NCBI RefSeq assembly: GCF_000735345.1
Contig: NZ_JMPJ01000052.1
Coordinates: 17,713 to 81,712 of the forward strand
Source: Ewingella americana ATCC 33852
GTDB lineage: Bacteria; Pseudomonadota; Gammaproteobacteria; Enterobacterales; Enterobacteriaceae
Reading direction: 5' to 3'
DNA: 64,000 nucleotides
Under the pieces are notes generated by a model. The model was not told the DNA's origin and did no database searches. It was given only the letters and a program-made list of their open reading frames with translations. Of this stretch, positions 46,310-57,112 are shown piece by piece. The stretch's first letter is position 1. Each line of letters opens with the position of its first letter. Both the position numbers and the translations under genes were made by a program.

Positions 46310-47362
46310 ATGCCAGACATTGACAACCCCGCCCGCCGCCGCTTTATTCAGACTGCCGCAGCCGGACTTGCCGCCTTCGAACTGGGGCTGACGGCCTTAC
46401 CAGCCACTGCCAGTTCAAGCCAAGTTGCTGCATTACCCGCAACTTCTGGCAACAAAGTGCTGGGTACTTTTAAAAATATCCAGCAGATCCGCGCCGGAGA
46501 GTTAAACATCGGGTATGTCGACCTGGGGCCAAAAAACGGTGAACCGGTGTTGTTGCTGCACGGCTGGCCTTACGATATTTACAGTTTTGTTGATGTCGCG
46601 CCGATTCTGGTGTCAGCGGGATACCGCGTGCTGATCCCTTGGCTACGCGGCTACGGCTCGACGCACTTCCTCTCTGAATCCACGCCGCGTAACGGCCAGC
46701 AGGCGGTGGTCGCGGTGGATGCCCTTGCGTTTTTAGACGCGCTGGGTCTGGAAAAAGTGGTGGTTGGCGGCTTCGACTGGGGCGCGCGCACGGCGGATAT
46801 TCTGGCGGCGATTTGGCCCCAGCGCTTTAAGGCCTTGGTGTCGGTAAGTGGTTATTTGATTGGTAGCCAAGCCGCCAACAAGAAGCCGCTGCCTCCTGCT
46901 GCTGAGCTGGCGTGGTGGTATCAGTTTTACTTCGCCACCGAGCGCGGTCAGGCGGGATATGCCGCCAACACGGAAGCTTTTGCCAAGCTCATCTGGCATA
47001 CCGCGTCGCCAAAATGGCAGTTCAGCGACGAGGAGTTCGCGCGTACGGCTCAGGCACTGCACAACCCGGACCACGTCGCGGTGACTATCCACAATTATCG
47101 CTGGCGCTTGGGTCTGGCCGAGGGTGAGTCAAAATACAATGATTTGGAGAATCGCCTCGCCGCGTCTCCGCTGATTAAAGTGCCGACCATCACGCTAGAA
47201 GGCGACGCCAACGGCGCGCCGCACCCGGCCCCGGAAACTTATGCCAATAAGTTCACGGGTAAGTATCAGCATCGAACCATTAGTGGCGGGATCGGCCACA
47301 ACCTGCCGCAGGAGGCCCCTGAGGCTTTCGCGCAGGCGATTTTGGATGTGGCGAATTGGTAG
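46310..47362 (+). CDS. Tat-exported alpha/beta hydrolase, epoxide-hydrolase/dehalogenase-like
   Basis: This 350-residue protein begins with a twin-arginine signal (NPARRRFIQTAAAGLAAF) and an Ala-rich cleavage region around residue 35. The hydrolase core has the oxyanion motif LLHGWPYDIYS, a nucleophile elbow VGGFDWGAR with Asp rather than Ser, and a terminal SGGIGHNLPQEAP carrying the catalytic His. An Asp nucleophile points to epoxide hydrolase or haloalkane dehalogenase type chemistry. Substrate unknown. A strong GAGGAAGAGAG precedes the ATG. Confidence 0.8.
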   Translation: MPDIDNPARRRFIQTAAAGLAAFELGLTALPATASSSQVAALPATSGNKVLGTFKNIQQIRAGELNIGYVDLGPKNGEPVLLLHGWPYDIYSFVDVAPILVSAGYRVLIPWLRGYGSTHFLSESTPRNGQQAVVAVDALAFLDALGLEKVVVGGFDWGARTADILAAIWPQRFKALVSVSGYLIGSQAANKKPLPPAAELAWWYQFYFATERGQAGYAANTEAFAKLIWHTASPKWQFSDEEFARTAQALHNPDHVAVTIHNYRWRLGLAEGESKYNDLENRLAASPLIKVPTITLEGDANGAPHPAPETYANKFTGKYQHRTISGGIGHNLPQEAPEAFAQAILDVANW

Positions 47363-47410
47363 AGGTGTGGGGTTTGCTGACGCTGGAACCGCGCTCAATT
47401 CGGCAAACCT

Positions 47411-47450
47411 CACCCCAGCCCTCTCCTTAAAAAGGAGAGGGAGCAACCCC
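47411..47450. repeat. GC-rich hairpin of the REP-like type
   Basis: CCCTCTCCTT and AAGGAGAGGG form a perfect ten-pair hairpin (47419-47441) after CACCCCAGC. It can end the hydrolase message. Such elements recur in enterobacterial intergenic DNA. Confidence 0.6.
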
Positions 47451-47474
47451 AAATCCTGACTGTACGTGGTTTTA

Positions 47475-47524
47475 GGTTTTATCCCTCCCCTTTCAGGATG
47501 GGAAGTTAGGTGGGGTGTGGGGTT
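47475..47524. repeat. Copy 1 of a 50-bp intergenic repeat
   Basis: Starts ATCCCTCCCCTTTCAGGA and ends TAGGTGGGGTGTGGGGTT. A near-identical copy lies at 63925-63974, with a few changes in the middle. It overlaps the end of the next (minus-strand) gene. Confidence 0.8.
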
Positions 47525-47852
47525 AGCTTTTACTCAGCAACTTCCGGATCGGCAGGCTTGGCTCTTTCTTGATGGTTTGCAGGAACTCCTGCGCGCGCTC
47601 GTTCAGTGCATATTCTGCCGTCATGCCGAAATCTTGCACATAGGCCCACTTAGAGAACATCACCGGATCGCTCTCCTTCATAAACCACAGCATCTTAATC
47701 GCGGTCACCGCCACGGCGGGGATCTGCGTTACCGTGCCATTCAGCCACTTATTCAGCGTTGATCGCTGTACGCCGAGCAGAATACATAACGCGGGCTGTT
47801 CAATCCCTAAACGTGCCACGTAATCCTGAAACTCTTTTGCTTTATCTGCCAT
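47523..47852 (-). CDS. Small HTH-containing protein, possible regulator
   Basis: This 109-residue protein has a helix-turn-helix-like stretch (ALCILLGVQRSTLNKWLNG) near residues 20-40 and a following amphipathic region. It resembles small Xre/Cro-like or phage-type DNA-binding proteins. The ATG at 47852 has GGGAGC upstream; an in-frame start at 47885 is also possible. It is divergent from the adhesin gene 275 bp away, so it may control it. Function otherwise unknown. Confidence 0.6.
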   Translation of the reverse strand: MADKAKEFQDYVARLGIEQPALCILLGVQRSTLNKWLNGTVTQIPAVAVTAIKMLWFMKESDPVMFSKWAYVQDFGMTAEYALNERAQEFLQTIKKEPSLPIRKLLSKS

Positions 47853-48126
47853 ATGGTTAGCTCCCATCATATTCGCCTGCCGCATTCTACCCGAATCTTA
47901 TAGGGTTTTCATAGAGTAGCGAATAGCTACAAATTAAATGTTCCAGTGAAAATTATTCACGTAGCTAATAAAGCTTACATTTCTTGACAATAGTCAATCT
48001 TATAGCTGATGGGTGAAGCAAGTCACATTTACCCTGTGTATGCTTCGCCCAAGTTAACCAAATATGAAGCTATAAGTGTTATTTTTTGTATCTATTGGAT
48101 ACTTACTTCAAGGGAGAAATAAAGGC

Positions 48127-49860
48127 ATGTCGCAACAACCTCAAAGCCGCAATGCAGAAATCATCAAAGCTTTCATTGCAGGAAACACCAATAAAGCCGA
48201 GCTGGCGCGCTATTTTGGCGTTTCACCCTCAACCATTCGTCGGGTGTTAACTGGGGTTGTGTTAGGCGTGGCAAGCCTCACCGTGGTTCAGTCCGCTGAT
48301 GCTGCGCTACAGGGCGATGAACTTGCTGCGGCGAATCAGTTTATTTCTGAGCATGGCGATATGCCGCAATATATGCGTAATGCCATCTTAGGTGCTGACA
48401 GTCTGGCAACGGTGAACCAACAACTGTTTGGCTCAAGTTATAATAACCAGACTACGCAACAGCTTGTCCGCTTCAATGATCCACAAGAAATTAAACCATT
48501 AGTCACAACCAGCACTTTCAGCAGCACTTCTGCTCAACCCGTAGTGTCTAGCTCCGAACCTTCTCAACCTGCTGCCGAACCTGATCCGCAAATTAAGATC
48601 AATACCCAAGCGATTCATGATGACCATCAGCTCATCAACAGTCTGGGGACCCAACTCGATAATGAAGATCATCAAGTTTCCAGCAACACTCAACGCATTA
48701 GTGATTTAGAATCCCAGCCCCTGCCACACGACGGTATTGACGGCAAAGATGGAGTTGACGGTAAAGACGGTGCTGCCGGAGCCAACGGTCGTGACGGTAT
48801 CGACGGCAAAGATGGAGCTGACGGCAAAGACGGTGCTGCCGGAGCCAATGGTCATGACGGTATCGACGGCAAAGATGGCGCTGCCGGCACCAATGGCCGG
48901 GACGGTATTGACGGCAAAGACGGTGCTGCCGGGATCAATGGCCTAGACGGTATTGACGGCAAAGACGGTGCGACAGGCGCTGATGGACGCGACGGTGTCG
49001 ATGGAAAAGATGGAGTTAACGGTAAAGACGGTGCTACCGGGGCCAATGGCCATGACGGCATCAACGGCAAAGATGGAGCTGACGGCAAAGACGGTGCTAC
49101 TGGCCCTACTGGTGCTACTGGTGCTACTGGCGCAGATGGTCACGACGGTACCGACGGCAAAGATGGCAAAGACGCTGATATGACTCAGGTTCACAAAGCC
49201 GTTAAGAATTCAGAAGTTGCCTTATCCTCTGCTTCATCTGCCACCTCAACTGCCGTTGATGCGCAGAAAACGGCTGAAGGCATTGCCAAGCAGCAGGCCA
49301 TTATTTCGGGCGATCGCTACCAATCGATGTTACATGCCAGAGCGCATTCGGAAATGACTGCTGAAGTCACAGCGCAAGAACAACAGACCCAGCAACAAAT
49401 TAAAGCGACAGAGGCGAAGAGTCGGCAAGCCGCCCAACAGCAACAGCGCCGCTCCAACTACTACGACCAGCAGATCACCGCGCTGAACAGTCAGGCGGAG
49501 GAGAATCACGCGGAAGTCTTGTCGGAATCCCACGCGCGTGCGGCGGGAGATCAGCAGACGTTGCAGCAGTCGCAGAACTACACCAATCAGAAATTCTCCG
49601 ACCTGAAATCTCAGGTGGACGATAATAAGAAGCAGGCCAATGCCGGTATTGCTGGCGTGGCGGCGATGGCGAACATCCCGCAGGTGTCGCAAAACGCGAC
49701 CTTCTCGGTGGGTGCCGGTGCGGGTGAATATGCCTCGGAAGCTGGGATAGCCGTGGGCTTCTCGGCTCGCATCAACCATAACTGGGTGACCAAGGCGACT
49801 ATCGCCGGTACCACCTCCAATGACCCGGTGATTGGCGCAGGTTTTTCTGCCGAGTGGTAA
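48127..49860 (+). CDS. Trimeric-autotransporter-like adhesin with an HTH-like N-terminus and collagen-like repeats
   Basis: This 577-residue protein starts at ATG 48127 (AGGGAG and AAAGG upstream). Residues 11-41 read like a helix-turn-helix (KAELARYFGVSPSTIRRVL). Residues 42-59 are hydrophobic and end in an ADA cleavage motif. A mature passenger follows, with 49 unbroken Gly-X-Y triplets (GKD, GID, GAA, GAN types; DNA 48733-49173), a Gln-rich coiled coil (about 355-515) and a C-terminal YadA-type anchor ending GAGFSAEW. The triplets and anchor predict a surface-exposed trimer. The helix-turn-helix-like N-region replaces the known extended signal peptide; its meaning is unclear. A lipoprotein gene lies downstream. 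Confidence 0.8.
   Translation: MSQQPQSRNAEIIKAFIAGNTNKAELARYFGVSPSTIRRVLTGVVLGVASLTVVQSADAALQGDELAAANQFISEHGDMPQYMRNAILGADSLATVNQQLFGSSYNNQTTQQLVRFNDPQEIKPLVTTSTFSSTSAQPVVSSSEPSQPAAEPDPQIKINTQAIHDDHQLINSLGTQLDNEDHQVSSNTQRISDLESQPLPHDGIDGKDGVDGKDGAAGANGRDGIDGKDGADGKDGAAGANGHDGIDGKDGAAGTNGRDGIDGKDGAAGINGLDGIDGKDGATGADGRDGVDGKDGVNGKDGATGANGHDGINGKDGADGKDGATGPTGATGATGADGHDGTDGKDGKDADMTQVHKAVKNSEVALSSASSATSTAVDAQKTAEGIAKQQAIISGDRYQSMLHARAHSEMTAEVTAQEQQTQQQIKATEAKSRQAAQQQQRRSNYYDQQITALNSQAEENHAEVLSESHARAAGDQQTLQQSQNYTNQKFSDLKSQVDDNKKQANAGIAGVAAMANIPQVSQNATFSVGAGAGEYASEAGIAVGFSARINHNWVTKATIAGTTSNDPVIGAGFSAEW
48733..49173 (+). repeat. Collagen-like tandem repeat inside the adhesin gene
   Basis: 49 consecutive nine-base units encode Gly-X-Y without interruption, built largely from GIDGKDGAAG-like blocks. 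The DNA is repetitive enough to permit length change by slippage or recombination. Confidence 0.9.
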
Positions 49861-49922
49861 GAGTGAGATTCAACGGGCGGGGTTAACGCCTCGCCACGAT
49901 TAAGCAGTTGAAAAGAGAAATA

Positions 49923-50351
49923 ATGATGATGAAAGCGATGAGTTTAGTGTTGGTGGCGATGGCGGCGGCGGGTTGCAGCTCCTCGGCGTCGCGCATGGCG
50001 GATTGTCAGGCGCAGGGTATCTCGAAAGATGCCTGTTATATTGCCGAGCAAAACCGTCAGGCCAGCATCAACAGTGCGGCTGAGAACGCCGCGCTGCGCA
50101 ATGCCGCCGCGCAGTATGCGCAGGCCGCGCCGAAATATAAGAAAGTCACCGCGCGAATCGACGGGATCGACATCAAAATCTATCCCGCCGACAAGCAGGG
50201 TTACATTGAATCCACGGCTGCCGCGCTGATTGAAGAAAACGCCGATGCTCAGGTTTACCAGAAAGGCATTTTTACCGCGATTTGGTACAAGAGAACTCAC
50301 CAAGTAGCGCTGATGCGCGACGGCAAGTTTGTGGCGAAAACCAAGATTTGA
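49923..50351 (+). CDS. Lipoprotein linked to the adhesin gene
   Basis: This 142-residue protein has a lipoprotein signal with lipobox AAAGC (Cys18 from ATG 49923) followed by Ser residues, an Ala-rich helical segment and a beta C-terminal part (YKKVTARIDGIDIKIYPADK). A TTG at 49908 is also in frame. It lies 62 bp after the adhesin. In other bacteria a small inner- or outer-membrane lipoprotein (SadB, TpgA) helps export a trimeric autotransporter; by position this could be a functional analogue, but I see no clear homology. Confidence 0.7.
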   Translation: MMMKAMSLVLVAMAAAGCSSSASRMADCQAQGISKDACYIAEQNRQASINSAAENAALRNAAAQYAQAAPKYKKVTARIDGIDIKIYPADKQGYIESTAAALIEENADAQVYQKGIFTAIWYKRTHQVALMRDGKFVAKTKI

Positions 50352-50357
50352 CCACCA

Positions 50358-50385
50358 GCGGATGCCTTGGCCTCGAGACATCCGC
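50358..50385. other. Hairpin between converging lipoprotein and rclA genes
   Basis: GCGGATG pairs with CATCCGC around a 14-base loop. There is no T-tract, so a terminator role is only possible. Confidence 0.4.
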
Positions 50386-50398
50386 CAGCCTCATGCTG

Positions 50399-51724
50399 CT
50401 ATTTCACCAGACTAAACAGGTCGTTAAGCGCCTCACTCATCGACGGATGCGTAAAGATCTGATCGCGCAGTTGGGTGTAAGGCAAACCGGCGTCCATCAC
50501 GGTTTTCACCGTATTGATCATCTCGTGGGAATCCACCGCCAGCAGCGCGACCCCGAGGATCTGTCCGGTTTTGTTCTCCACCACCGCTTTCAGCACTCCC
50601 TGCGTCTCATTCATCACTCGCGCTCGAGTGATGGCCGCCACCGGCAGGCTGACCACTTGAAAATCAGCGCCCTGCTCCCGCGCCTGCTCTTCGGTGATAC
50701 CCACCCGTGAAAGCGTTGGCGTCATAAAGACCGAGTAAGGCACCTGTTTGCGGTCCGCCGTACTGCGCAGCCCCGCGCCAAGCAGTTGGTCGCGAACGAT
50801 GCGGAAATCGTCCAGCGAAATATAGGTAAACTGCGGGCCGCCGTTGACATCCCCCAGCGCCCAAATGTGCGCAACACTGGTATGCAGGAAGCTGTCGACC
50901 ACCACCGCGCCGCGCTCATTAACCTTCACGCCCGCCTTGTCCAGTTGCAGTCCTTGGGTGTTCGGCGCACGGCCGGAGGCCATCAGTAACGCGTCAAAGT
51001 GAGCCTCGCCCTGCGGCAGATGAACCGCCACACCGCCCTGGCTTGGAGAGACTTTCTGCACTTTGGCGTTCAGCACTAACTCCACGCCCTGCTGTTGCAA
51101 AATCGCCAGCACCGCGTCGGCAATGTCTTTATCTTCCCGAGGCAAGAAGCGCGAAGCCGCCTCGTAAATGGTCACCTTGCTGCCGAATTTGGCAAACATC
51201 GAAGCGAATTCCACCCCGATATAGCCGCCGCCCAAGATGCCCAACTTAGCAGGCAGAGTCTCAAGATCCAGCAGCCCGGTGCTATCGAATACCCCCGGCG
51301 TGCTGGTGATGCCGTCAATGTTCGGCACCTGCGAACGCGCGCCGGTATTAATGAAGATCTTCTCGCCACGCAGGCTCAGTTCGCCATTCGGCGTAACAAC
51401 CCGCAGGGTGTGGCTGTCGACAAACTCGGCGCGACCGTCAATCACCTCAACATTCAGCAGATCCGCCAGATTGTGATAGTTCTTATCACGCAGGAAGCCC
51501 ACCACGTCTGACTTGCGGCGCATCGCGGCGGCAAATTCGTGATGCTGCTGGGCGTCGTGAACCAGCGCTTTAGTCGGAATACAGCCGATATTGATGCAAG
51601 TGCCGCCGTACATGCTGGTCGACTGCTCAATCAGCGCCACGCTCCACCCCGCCTTGGCCAGCGTCGCCGCCAGCGTTTTTCCGCCCTTGCCAAAACCAAT
51701 GACCACTGCCTGATACTGTTTCAT
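50399..51724 (-). CDS. rclA: RclA, flavin-dependent disulphide reductase-like protein of the reactive-chlorine response
   Basis: This 441-residue protein, the same length as E. coli RclA, has the FAD motif VVIGFGKGGKTLA, the redox pair in YGGTCINIGCIPTK, the NAD motif GILGGGYIGVEFASMF and the C-terminal LPYTQLRDQIFTHPSMSE. E. coli RclA is a Cu(II) reductase that protects against hypochlorous acid. I start at ATG 51724, with GAGAGGG upstream, rather than the GTG 15 bases earlier. It is divergent from rclR. Confidence 0.92.
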   Translation of the reverse strand: MKQYQAVVIGFGKGGKTLAATLAKAGWSVALIEQSTSMYGGTCINIGCIPTKALVHDAQQHHEFAAAMRRKSDVVGFLRDKNYHNLADLLNVEVIDGRAEFVDSHTLRVVTPNGELSLRGEKIFINTGARSQVPNIDGITSTPGVFDSTGLLDLETLPAKLGILGGGYIGVEFASMFAKFGSKVTIYEAASRFLPREDKDIADAVLAILQQQGVELVLNAKVQKVSPSQGGVAVHLPQGEAHFDALLMASGRAPNTQGLQLDKAGVKVNERGAVVVDSFLHTSVAHIWALGDVNGGPQFTYISLDDFRIVRDQLLGAGLRSTADRKQVPYSVFMTPTLSRVGITEEQAREQGADFQVVSLPVAAITRARVMNETQGVLKAVVENKTGQILGVALLAVDSHEMINTVKTVMDAGLPYTQLRDQIFTHPSMSEALNDLFSLVK

Positions 51725-51870
51725 AGCGCACCCTCTCACTTAAACTGCTCTAAACGCCGAACGGTGACTTGTGATGATTTCCACAAGCACCCTCTATGCT
51801 GGCTATTTTAGGTGAACCGGCTGTGATAACGTCTTTCCTATACGCTAGAAATACTGTTCAGGAGTCTAAT

Positions 51871-52725
51871 TTGGATGCACTAAGCCGTTTAATTACGCTC
51901 AATCAGCCTGCGGGCGCGATTGACCGACACTGCTTTTTGCAAGGTGACTGGCAGCTGCCCCACGCGGCGGGTGACCTGTGCGTGATTCGCTGGCACGCGG
52001 TACTGGACGGCGCAGCGTGGTTGGATCTGCCTTCCGGCGAGTCCCAGCGGTTAGCCACTGGCGGCCTGCTGCTGCTGACCCAAAACTCGGCCCACCGCCT
52101 GCGCCAGCAGGAGAGCCAGCCTAGCCATATTTTGTGCGGCAGCATTCGCATGCCAGCGGCCAGCCGACACTTTCTCGATGCCCTGCCAGAGATGCTGTAT
52201 ATCGAGCCTGAGCGGCACTCGCCGCAGGGCGCGTGGTTACACTCTACGCTGACACTGCTGCAACAGGAGGAGGAAGATATTCAGCCCGGCGGCGCGGCGC
52301 TGCTCGACCAGTCCTGCTCCATGCTGCTGACGCTGGCCGTGCGCCAGTGGATGCAAAGCGCGCCTTTGGAGCAAGGTCTGTTAGGCGCGTTGCTACACGC
52401 CAGATTGGGTAACGCGGTGGCGAAAATGATGGCGTCCCCGGCCGAGCCGTGGACCGTGGCGTCGCTGGCGGCGCTGGCATTAATGTCGCGTGCCAGCTTC
52501 GCCGAGCTGTTCCGGCAGGTGGCGGGGAATACGCCGCTGGCGCTGCTGGCCACCTTGCGGATGCAAATTGCCGCGCAGCGGCTGGCCCGCGAACTGACAC
52601 CACTGACGGTGATTGCCGAACAGGTCGGCTACGCCAGTGAGTCCTCTTTTCACAAAGCTTTTGCCCGCCAGTTTGGCTGTACGCCGGGGGAATATCGCCA
52701 ACGAGTGCGCGGGCTGGAAGCTTAG
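51871..52725 (+). CDS. rclR: RclR, AraC-family activator of the rcl genes
   Basis: This 284-residue AraC-type protein has the two C-terminal helix-turn-helices (WTVASLAALALMSRASFAEL and VIAEQVGYASESSFHKAF) and is full-length similar to E. coli RclR. The TTG at 51871 is chosen as start: it follows CAGGAG by six bases and gives exactly the E. coli length, while the longer reading from 51796 has no support. E. coli RclR senses hypochlorous acid through Cys; Cys residues at positions near 21 and 114 are present here. Confidence 0.88.
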   Translation: MDALSRLITLNQPAGAIDRHCFLQGDWQLPHAAGDLCVIRWHAVLDGAAWLDLPSGESQRLATGGLLLLTQNSAHRLRQQESQPSHILCGSIRMPAASRHFLDALPEMLYIEPERHSPQGAWLHSTLTLLQQEEEDIQPGGAALLDQSCSMLLTLAVRQWMQSAPLEQGLLGALLHARLGNAVAKMMASPAEPWTVASLAALALMSRASFAELFRQVAGNTPLALLATLRMQIAAQRLARELTPLTVIAEQVGYASESSFHKAFARQFGCTPGEYRQRVRGLEA

Positions 52726-52731
52726 GCAGGA

Positions 52732-55639
<2,908 letters not shown>

Positions 55640-55744
55640 GAGTGGTAATTCCCTCGTGAAAACGCATTATTTTTTTAAATTCATTGCGTTACGAACTAAT
55701 GTAGGGATGAAGCTCAGCGTTCCGTGATGAGTTTCATGAAATAG

Positions 55745-55756
55745 GTAACCGGTTCC
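55745..55756. promoter_or_regulatory. Candidate AscG operator
   Basis: The centre AACCGGTT is a perfect palindrome typical of LacI/GalR-type operators (GTAACCGGTTCC). It lies between divergent ascF and ascG. Confidence 0.55.
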
Positions 55757-55919
55757 ACATAAGAGTGTTCATATGCGAGAATGAGTTCAAGAGTTTGGAT
55801 TGCAGAATTTTTGATTTGTGATCTTGATCGGTTTGGGCAACTCGTGCCGCACAAGCCATGCCTAAGGGCGCGAGCAGCGTGTAGAATGAAAATAATTTTC
55901 AAGGATTCAGGAACACCCG

Positions 55920-56939
55920 ATGTCTACGATGAAAGAAGTGGCGATGAAGGCAGGTGTCTCAAAAGCCACCGTGTCACGGCTGTTGTCAGGGAAAGGGTAT
56001 GTCAGCGAGGCCACCAAGGTGGCGGTCTATCAGGCTATCGAAGAGGCGGGGTATCGGCCCAATTTGCTGGCGCGCAATCTAGCGACCAATAAGTCACAGT
56101 GCATTGGCTTAGTCGCCACCAACACCCTGTATAACGGCAGCTACTTCAATGAGTTGCTGTCTCAGGCAGCCAAAAAGCTCGAGGACAACGGGCGGCAGCT
56201 GATTCTGGTCGACGGCAAACACAGCGCCGAAGAGGAGCAGCAGGCGATCCAGTTCCTGCTCGACTTGCGTTGCGACGCGGTGATTGTCTACCCACGATTC
56301 CTGACCGTGGATGCCATGGACAGCATCATCAGCCAGCACAAGCAGCCGATTATGGTGGTGAACCGCAAGCTGCGCAGCCACCAGAGTCACGGCATTTTTT
56401 GCGACCACAAAGGCTCAAGCTTTCAGGCCACCCGGCATCTGCTGACCCAAGGGCATCGCGACATTGCGTTTATCACCGGCTCCCTCGACTCCCCTACCGC
56501 CATTGAGCGTCTTTCGGGTTATAAAGCCGCGCTCGAGGCGCAGGGTTTGCCGATTCGTGAACAATTGATTATCAAAGGGAAATGGACCCCGGCCAGCGGC
56601 GCGGCGGCGGTTGAATCCCTGCTGGCGGCCAACACGCCGTTTAGCGCGATTCTGGCCAGTAACGATGATATGGCGATTGGTGCGATGAAAGTCCTGCACG
56701 CCGCCAAGCTTAGCGTGCCGGAAGATGTCTCGCTGATTGGCTTCGACAACATCCCCACCGCCCCCTTCTTGCAGCCCGCGCTGTCGAGCGTTAAAGACCC
56801 GGTCAGCGGAATGGTAAACGAAGTGATCAATCGCCTGATTTCGATGCTCGACGGCGGCTATCTGTCGCAGAACAATGCTTTCTCCTCAGAGCTGATCCTC
56901 AGAGACTCCGTCGCCCCCGGCCCCTATTTCGGGCAATAA
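55920..56939 (+). CDS. ascG: AscG, LacI-family repressor
   Basis: This 339-residue LacI-type repressor has the helix-turn-helix MKEVAMKAGVSKATVSRLLS and the sugar-binding domain (NLLARNLATNKSQCIGLVAT, DGKHSAEEEQQAIQFLLDLR, ILASNDDMAIGAM). It is full-length similar to E. coli AscG, and divergent from ascFB. Confidence 0.9.
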   Translation: MSTMKEVAMKAGVSKATVSRLLSGKGYVSEATKVAVYQAIEEAGYRPNLLARNLATNKSQCIGLVATNTLYNGSYFNELLSQAAKKLEDNGRQLILVDGKHSAEEEQQAIQFLLDLRCDAVIVYPRFLTVDAMDSIISQHKQPIMVVNRKLRSHQSHGIFCDHKGSSFQATRHLLTQGHRDIAFITGSLDSPTAIERLSGYKAALEAQGLPIREQLIIKGKWTPASGAAAVESLLAANTPFSAILASNDDMAIGAMKVLHAAKLSVPEDVSLIGFDNIPTAPFLQPALSSVKDPVSGMVNEVINRLISMLDGGYLSQNNAFSSELILRDSVAPGPYFGQ

Positions 56940-56965
56940 AAAATCCGCGACCAGCGCGGATTTTC
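56938..56965 (+). terminator. Intrinsic terminator of ascG
   Basis: AAATCCGCG pairs with CGCGGATTT around ACCAG, flanked by an A-run and a T-run. It directly follows the ascG stop codon. Confidence 0.8.
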
Positions 56966-56987
56966 TGTTTTTCAAGACACCAAACCC

Positions 56988-57111
56988 ATCCTCTAAATCA
57001 TTCGTGTTGCAGGAAGGCGGCAAACTTAGGCTCCCGATGAGCTTACACAGGTAAGTGATTCGGGAGACTGAGCGCAGCCAACGCCCCTGCGGCGCGAAGG
57101 ATGACGAGGAT
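56988..57111 (-). repeat. ERIC element (124 bp) after gdhA
   Basis: Read on the minus strand it has GTCATCCTTCGCGCCGCAG, GGCGTTGGCTGCGCTCAG, GTAAGCTCATCGGGAGCC and GCCGCCTTCCTGCAACACG, the ERIC pattern, with inverted ends ATCCTC/GAGGAT. It begins immediately after the gdhA stop codon, so the gdhA message ends in this structure. Confidence 0.9.
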
Positions 57112-57112
57112 A

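Noticed and set aside
48733-49173. Regular short repeats that could suggest a CRISPR array
   Set aside because: Units are nine bases with no unique spacers and encode unbroken Gly-X-Y triplets in a long open frame.
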